Shown here: positions 58,579-64,000 of the stretch, one piece after another
Layout of the letters: every line of letters starts with the position of its first letter
Numbering within the stretch: the stretch's first letter is position 1
Source: Arachnopeziza araneosa
Lineage: Eukaryota > Ascomycota > Leotiomycetes > Helotiales > Arachnopezizaceae
Direction: 5' to 3'
DNA: 64,000 nt
Assembly (NCBI GenBank): GCA_003988855.1
Contig: QYAI01000024.1
Location: 62,001 to 126,000, forward strand
Translations under genes and position numbers: made by a program
The notes under the pieces: generated by a model
The model's database searches: none
Told to the model about the DNA's origin: nothing
The model's input: the letters and a program-made list of their open reading frames with translations, nothing else

Positions 58579-59203
58579 TTTGCGGGCGAGATTTAACTGT
58601 CACGCTGGGTTAGCAACTGACGGATCCTAAAGTTCAATTGATTGCATACATTAGCACCTGTAAGACAAGTTCTCGAAGCGATTGATCTGCTAAGTGAGAA
58701 GCTCATGGATATTGAGTTGTAACCTAGATATTTCCGCTGATTCTTTGTAAGTCTGTCGTCATCGAATTCTTCGGACTTAAAGCCTAAAGCCGAACCATCA
58801 TGATTTAATGCAAACGGACACTCTCAACTGCAATCATCAGAAATTTCCTTGTATCTTCAAGCTAGCTCTTTTTCCACTGTCCTGGGTGTTGAGAAAACCC
58901 TTCTTCATCCTCATATCTCTCCAACATATCCAGACGAGAGACAGAAGCACTTCAAAGACCTCTCTACTCTTCTACCTCGATGTCGGCTTGATCCAATGGA
59001 CCTAGAGAGAAGAGATGAAAAAATTCTCTGCGAGAAAGAAATCGTTGAGGAATTTTATTTTATTTTGATCTACACTCTAAAAAGAGGAAATCCTTAGCCC
59101 TGTACTCCAATCTAGCCTGTGCATCAGAAATCCAAACTCAAAACACAGTTTACAAAAAAGTATGTTATCAAGATGCTGCAGTTCAAGTGGCATATAGCAC
59201 CGC
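58579..59203. other. Intergenic
   Basis: 625 bases between the GLO2 start and the 3' end of the secreted-protein gene. Presumed GLO2 promoter; nothing specific seen. Confidence 0.5.
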
Positions 59204-60023
59204 TCAACTTTCCTTGCTATCAACAGCACGTGTTTCTACAAACGTGAGCTCAGCCACTTGTCCCTCCGCCACAGTGAGGTTCACACCATCAACTTCGCTA
59301 GGTGCACGCTTTCCAGTGGAAGAAACCTCATTGGCACTTCGCTCTGTAGGATAAGTTAGAAATATGTTTCTTTCAGGATGGGAATCGAGCCTTACTCGCT
59401 TCAGTTACAGGGCCGCCTCGGACAAACATTCTTGTTACAGTGGTTTCCATCTTAGGGCTTGCAGGCTCCGCTCTTCCTAACACAACTTTTGCAGCTGTGT
59501 CAGCAGGCTGGACAGCGGAGACTCCGGGGTTTTGTTTGATGCCAACTCCCGATCCACCTTCCCCAGTTCCTAATTGTATCAAAGGACTGATTTTAATAGC
59601 ATCTTCCGCAAACTTTAAGGCGGCATTGAAGCCGTTGATATCCCGCTTCTCCTTGTCGGCCTCAACAAGTTGGACCACACGTGGGGCGATATCCTGGCCT
59701 AATCCTTGCAGTGCTGCTATTTGTGCAGACTGATCTACCTGAACGGGAACAGTTTGTGTCGTTTCCGACTCAGCGGCAGCAATAGGAGTAGTGGCAGCTG
59801 GGACGACTCGCGATTCTGACTGGACCGCAGCTGCGGCAGCGCCGTTGACAGCTGCTCCCTCAAGAGCGTTCATCAAATTGGATACATCTTGCTTGCCGCC
59901 GAATGATATTTCACCATCACCGACCACCAATGCAGGTGAGTATGCTCCGAGGTTGATGTTGAGGGGAAGAGCGTTGACATAAACCGAAATTAGAGTAGAG
60001 ATAAGAATGGAACTGTAATGCAT
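59204..60023 (-). CDS. Secreted Ala-rich protein with dibasic sites, function unknown
   Basis: Exons 59396-60023 and 59204-59343 give 255 residues. A signal peptide is clear: MHYSSILISTLISVYVNALP with probable cleavage near residue 18. The mature N-terminus has NLGAYSPALVVGDGEISFGG and NLMNALEGAAVNGAAAAAVQ, a pattern I associate with conserved secreted fungal proteins of unknown role. A Val/Gln/Thr-rich linker, then a block LVEADKEKRDINGFNAALKF and a Gly-rich stretch follow. The last exon gives TGKRAPSEVDGVNLTVAEGQ and ends in DSKES. Lys-Arg pairs (EKR and GKR) are possible Kex2 sites. The intron (59344-59395) is canonical. Could be a cell-wall, adhesin-like or effector protein; nothing in the sequence decides. 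Confidence 0.85.
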
Positions 60024-61402
60024 GGCTGCGTATGAAAAAGAGCGGCAGATAATGGATTGAACAGAGGGTGGCGGTGAGGATATTGAATATATATGAGAAT
60101 GAAAGACCAGTTCGAGGCGTCAAGCTTCTAGTAATGGAATTAAAGAGGAATCAAGATAAATCGAGCGCTGCTGGAGAAGAAAGGAAGAGCGTTCAGAAGG
60201 TGCATGACGTTCAAGTAATATACAAAATTATCGAGAATATATCCACCTCTATTGCCAAGTAACTCGACTGGCTTGGATGGGCCCCACCGAGTTTAAGGTC
60301 TGTTCTCTAAGATGACTCTCTATTTAATGGCATATCGTGCACTTAACTAATTCGTATGCTTGAATCTTGGCATTTGTGTTTCATGAAACGCCAAGTGACA
60401 CCCTTCACCAGTGAACTGACAGCAATCAAGCAGGTAGGAGTGTTTATTTTGAGCCTCAGCACGGATGGCAATACTTCCCAAGAGTTCTTGGCTACAAAAC
60501 CAAGAGCGTGGCGATGTTTTAAATCCTGAGGAACGTCTCGGTAGTCATTGTGATACTTGCCAACACTCTTGGCTGAAATATCCAAACATGAAACCGTCTC
60601 AACAACGTCTCCAGAATTTTTTCTTCTCCATTTGAAAGTCTCAGATTCTCCGATCGCGTCCCGGCAGGGCTTTTGGCGACGAGGTTGTAGACTACATAAC
60701 TTTAGCAAGGCACTCAAACGGCTCAGCATTGCAAAAATTCTTGGTTGTTGCTTGGCAGGCCTCAACTTGTGGAAAAATCCTCAAAATGAGAATAAAGAGG
60801 ATGTTTCTGAGCTAACCATGTCTTTGGTATTGATGAACTTTTTTACTTCGTGGAATGCATAAAGTTCCACACGGAAAGTACGAATATTTTCCACGGCAGT
60901 TGACAAAGTACATGAGGTCTACTACCAGGGACAAGAACATTAAATTTCGGAACACGCTTCTGCAACAGTTCATCAAACTAAGAGTTTTGAACGTGTAGAG
61001 TATAATTAGAAGGCGCGCGCACTCCAAACAAGCCCCATCACAACAGGACGCCCAGTAGACTGGCCCAGAAAACTTGTAACACAATAGACAAAACAAGAGT
61101 GCTAGTAGATCATTATCGATATGAGTTCCTTAACAACAAACTACTCCCGAGCTAATTAGGGGGAAATAATTAGAAACAGTCATAAATTATTATCTGTAGC
61201 ATTTTAGGTTCCCCTGCGAGAGATCTAAGAATGTGGCGAGATATTTGCATCACCAAAGGGCATCCAAGTACACAAGAATAGAGTTCTAGCCAAAAAATTG
61301 TGACAGCCGAAAAGTAACTCATATACCTAAGTTTAAACAACAAAAGCCCAGGATTTTAAAAAATTCCAGGGAACAAGATAATGAAGCTTCAGACGCAATG
61401 AA
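60024..61402. other. Intergenic
   Basis: 1.38 kb. The longest frame (60343-60765, minus, 140 codons) is moderately protein-like but has no motif or splice partner. AT-rich towards 61.4 kb. Confidence 0.5.
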
Positions 61403-62517
61403 TCAAGAGATGTACACCTCACGGAACAGCCATTCGAAGGCAGCATCATACATCTCTTGAGCTCTCTTGTCGCTCCTGACCTTCTGTTCTCCTTTTGAGG
61501 GTGTCAAGTCATAACCTAAAGGTGTCAGTGAGGACGTTCTTAACAGCGAATAATTCCTACCATGTTCGAACCCCAAAATCTTTTCCCATTTCACACCGTT
61601 CTTTTCCCAGGCTACCTCTGTTCCAATCTTTTCTCCTTCGCCTGCCCAGTTTTCAGCCATAACCTCTGCTTCTCTACACAGTAGGTCAAATTCACATCCA
61701 ATTACAAATACTTTATCTGGAAGGCTCTCCCGCTTAGCGAATGCAACTGATAGGAGAGGATCTCGTAAGTCTTGGTCTCTACTAAAATAAGCTGCGTCAA
61801 AGATATGTGCCACAGGTTTCAGGGAGTCGGCTAACCAAAAGATCAGTAACTAATTTCTTTATCATTGACAGAAAAGGGATGCATACTGGGAGCATGTTTA
61901 GGCCTAGTAGCAAGCTTGTCCACAACCTTGATTGTGAAATTACACACTGGGTAAAAGCTCACAACACCTCCGATCTTTCCCTGGAGGCTTTTGTCCTGAC
62001 AGACACCCAATGACAAATTTCCCCCTGCACTGAAACCACCAATGGCTACCTTCTTCCTGTCAAAGGGAAGAGTCTCGTCCTGTAAAATTGCTTTCACTAC
62101 ATCTGTGAGTGCATTCACACTTGATGGATATGCTTGTTCTGGCGCCAATGGATACTCTAAGCTCACGACCAAGATTTTGTTTTTGTTGGAAAATGGAGAG
62201 CACACCACATCATCAGCTTCTGCGTCACAGATACAAAAGCCTCCACCATGAATGTCTAGATAAAGTGGAAGTGGAGGATCTCCTTCTGAGTATGAGTCTG
62301 GAATAAAAAACCTATGCTTCAGGGTGGGATGAACAGCGTATGACTTGATAAAAGTTGGCGCAATAGACCTGTCGCGCACGAAAGGCAGCCGTTTGAATCT
62401 GAAAATCTGTCTAACCATGAATTTGAATATACGGATTTGAATTCCATAAGTCAAGCGTTGAAAGAGTGACAGAGGAGCTGGAAATATCGGCTCATCCGGA
62501 ATTGAAGAGCTGGCCAT
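61403..62517 (-). CDS. HSL-type alpha/beta hydrolase (esterase/lipase)
   Basis: Exons 61887-62517, 61561-61830 and 61403-61515 give 337 residues. Oxyanion motif LYLDIHGGGFCICDAEAD near residue 90 and nucleophile elbow VAIGGFSAGGNLSLGV (G-x-S-x-G) mark the hormone-sensitive lipase (HSL/arylacetamide deacetylase) group. The acid residue is in VFVIGCEFDLLCREAEVMAE; the catalytic His is in LGFEHG, right at the second junction (EHG/YDLTPSKG). The first intron (61831-61886, GTATGC...TTAG, 56 bases) is needed to remove an in-frame stop. The second (61516-61560) is 45 bases without stops, so retention would keep frame. A hydrophobic/basic N-terminus lacks a clear signal peptide. Likely acts on small or acyl esters; substrate unknown. 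Confidence 0.92.
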
Positions 62518-63084
62518 CTCAATTCTTTGAGCCGAGGAAGCTCGTTCAACTCCACAAGCGTCAGTAAAGGAGAATAGATAGCTATCTGATACCTAAATGC
62601 TTGGATAGTAAGATAGCCTCAGTCTCTCGGTTGGAAACTTAATCAAGTAGATCGTTCTGCTGATTGATGGATAATCAATTGTGTTCATTGACCGAGCTGA
62701 GGCCGATGCAAACTCGTCAGATTGAGTAGACGACATTGGAGAAAATCACCAGCCACAATCAGCTTCAGCCACACCCTCCGAACTCTGCAGGTTTCAAGCA
62801 GCGCAAATCAGTAATTTTCAATCAATAAGCAAGAATAGTAGATGAATATCTTAACTCGTCGTCAGTTCAATTTAAATTTTCATAATTAACCAGGTCGATT
62901 TTCGTATTTCTAGGCATTATTTTAGCGGGTTGACAAAACAGTAATTTAATCCATTGACTTCTCTTGGGTTCTCTTAGTGAGTCAGTCAAATGTTGCAAAC
63001 AACTACAAGAAGCGCGAAAACGAACATTCTTCAATTCTCTTAAGCTTCAAACATCGATTGGCGATCATTGGATTGCAAACTCAA
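62518..63084. other. Divergent promoter region, esterase / DUF1308 gene
   Basis: 567 bases between divergent starts; no specific element assigned. Confidence 0.5.
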
Positions 63085-64000
63085 ATGTCTTTAAAGGCTA
63101 CCACGGGTGACGATACGGTCGTCCAGGACGTACATGAACACGACACAGTTGTTGGCGATTTTTTAACTTCTGCACAGTTTAATCTTTCTGACGATTTAGA
63201 TCCGCTAGAAGTCGAAAAGTATGCTACGTACTTGCAACAGCGCTGTAGTCATATTCTACAGGAGATCAATGACTTTCAAGATTTTCTTAAGCTGTCAAAA
63301 CGAGAAAATAGTGTAGAGACCAGAACATTCAAGTCTGCAATACAATCTGAGCTAAAAATGATAGATAAGGTTGGTATTTCTCCTGTTCTCTCAGCACCGA
63401 GATTCTAAAAAGAGTTACCAGGTTGGAAAAGCCGACCCAAGCGACCCCAAAGTTCTACACAGCCTTCGATCTTCAAATCTTGTCTTTTACAGTGCTGTTT
63501 GGTCTGTCGCCAAATCCTGTAATGGAATCATTGCACTCACGAGGCGTCTTTACAAGGACACTTCTACCGGCAGTTCACTTCCTCGACACAAAAGTCATAC
63601 TGTAGTGGATATTGTAGCTCAAAATGGCCTGGAATGGATCAAAGTATCTTCGGTTACCGAAAAGAGAGTAATTTGGGATCTTGCAAAAGCTGGCTGGGTA
63701 GGCTCAGATAGCGACGATGATGAGGACGAAACTCAGTCGCTGCAGGAGGACGATTCAGAAGGACTTTTGAAGCAGGCAGAAATACTTTCACAAGCATCTC
63801 GAGCCTCCCGGGTCAATTACAGATATCCAACAGTAAAGATGATTCTACCAAGAATCAAGTCTAAACCAGACTCAGTAGAAGTGTCTAGCATCCTTCAAAA
63901 GATCGCAGAAATGGGAGTCATTGTCCAGACATCTGAGGAGTATCAGCGAAGAGAGATTCCCATAGCTGAAGTTCTCAGCAAAATGGCTGCGGAACGATCT
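63085..64000 (+). CDS. DUF1308 domain protein (partial, runs off window)
   Basis: Exon 1 (63085-63369) starts MSLKATTGDDTVVQDVHEHD and has a coiled-coil-like part (LEVEKYATYLQQRCSHILQE). The intron 63370-63421 (donor GTTGGT, CCAG end) joins ...MIDK to VGKADPSDPKVLHSLRSSNL; an acceptor nine bases earlier would add three residues. Exon 2 runs open to the window edge: VFYSAVWSVAKSCNGIIALT, GLEWIKVSSVTEKRVIWDLA, an acidic run (SDSDDDEDE), and NYRYPTVKMILPRIKS followed by VSSILQKIAEMGV. The RYP...LPRI block and the WIKVS element are hallmarks of DUF1308 proteins (animal relatives are linked to Rab7/mitophagy; fungal role unknown). At least 288 residues; C-terminus missing. Confidence 0.9.

Noticed and set aside
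60343..60765. 140-codon minus-strand frame
   Set aside because: Moderately protein-like but unrecognised, with no conserved motif or intron; not enough to call a gene.
61813..61886. Frameshift or pseudogene in the esterase
   Set aside because: The apparent break is explained by a canonical 56-base intron (GTATGC...TTAG) that restores phase.
1..64000. Biosynthetic gene cluster, mobile element or tRNA genes
   Set aside because: No PKS/NRPS/terpene synthase, transposase, reverse transcriptase or terminal repeats were seen, and no cloverleaf-like sequence with a GGTTCGAATCC-type arm was found by eye; a tRNAscan-SE and RepeatMasker run would settle this.

Overview
This is a window of filamentous ascomycete nuclear DNA. 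The coding genes carry many short introns (about 43-170 bases) with GT...AG ends and a CTAAC/CTAAT/CTGAC branch box. The repertoire (DUF2235 hydrolase, DUF7053, 2EXR, Sec14-like, short kinesin-3, C2H2 plus fungal-specific transcription factor domain) is Pezizomycotina. The 2EXR gene and the protein sequences look closest to Leotiomycetes (Helotiales); that placement is inference, not a database result. I saw no rRNA, tRNA or CRISPR.

Layout. 0.1-1.3 kb: an acidic, Ser/Pro-rich conserved fungal protein on the minus strand. 1.3-8.3 kb: a long gene-poor stretch. 8.3-10.2 kb: NAD kinase. 11.6-12.0 kb: relic of an MFS sugar transporter whose N- and C-terminal ends have been brought together. 13.2-13.9 kb: DUF7053 protein. 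14.3-16.6 kb: nine-exon DUF2235 hydrolase. 18.5-22.0 kb: C2H2 transcription factor. 22-31.2 kb: 9 kb of gene-poor DNA with only weak candidates.

31.2-49.4 kb is a dense housekeeping block: a 108-residue protein, TRS31 (TRAPP), a Sec14/Pdr16-like lipid transfer protein, alpha-MPP (mitochondrial presequence cleavage), Dma1-type FHA-RING ubiquitin ligase, VPS16 (HOPS/CORVET), a Mg-chelatase-like AAA-lid protein, a small zinc-finger candidate, GDA1 (Golgi GDPase) and a PPPDE-thioredoxin-PUL protein. TRS31, VPS16 and GDA1 all serve the secretory/vacuolar route, but they are ordinary neighbours, not a cluster.

49.4-54.4 kb is an accessory island around a 2EXR gene. Its leader contains at least three repeated intron-like units with a shared 3' box, its trailer contains two near-identical 47-base introns, and a further 87-base duplication lies downstream; a minisatellite sits just upstream. 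54.4-64 kb: short kinesin-3, glyoxalase II (nine exons), a secreted Ala-rich protein, an HSL-type esterase, and the 5' part of a DUF1308 gene running off the window end.

All exon structures were assembled by hand from reading frames, splice signals and recalled family motifs. Each final model keeps frame across every junction. The strongest anomalies are the repeated intron units flanking the 2EXR gene, the deleted sugar transporter, a GC-AG intron in VPS16 and 11- and 19-base micro-exons in the DUF2235 gene.
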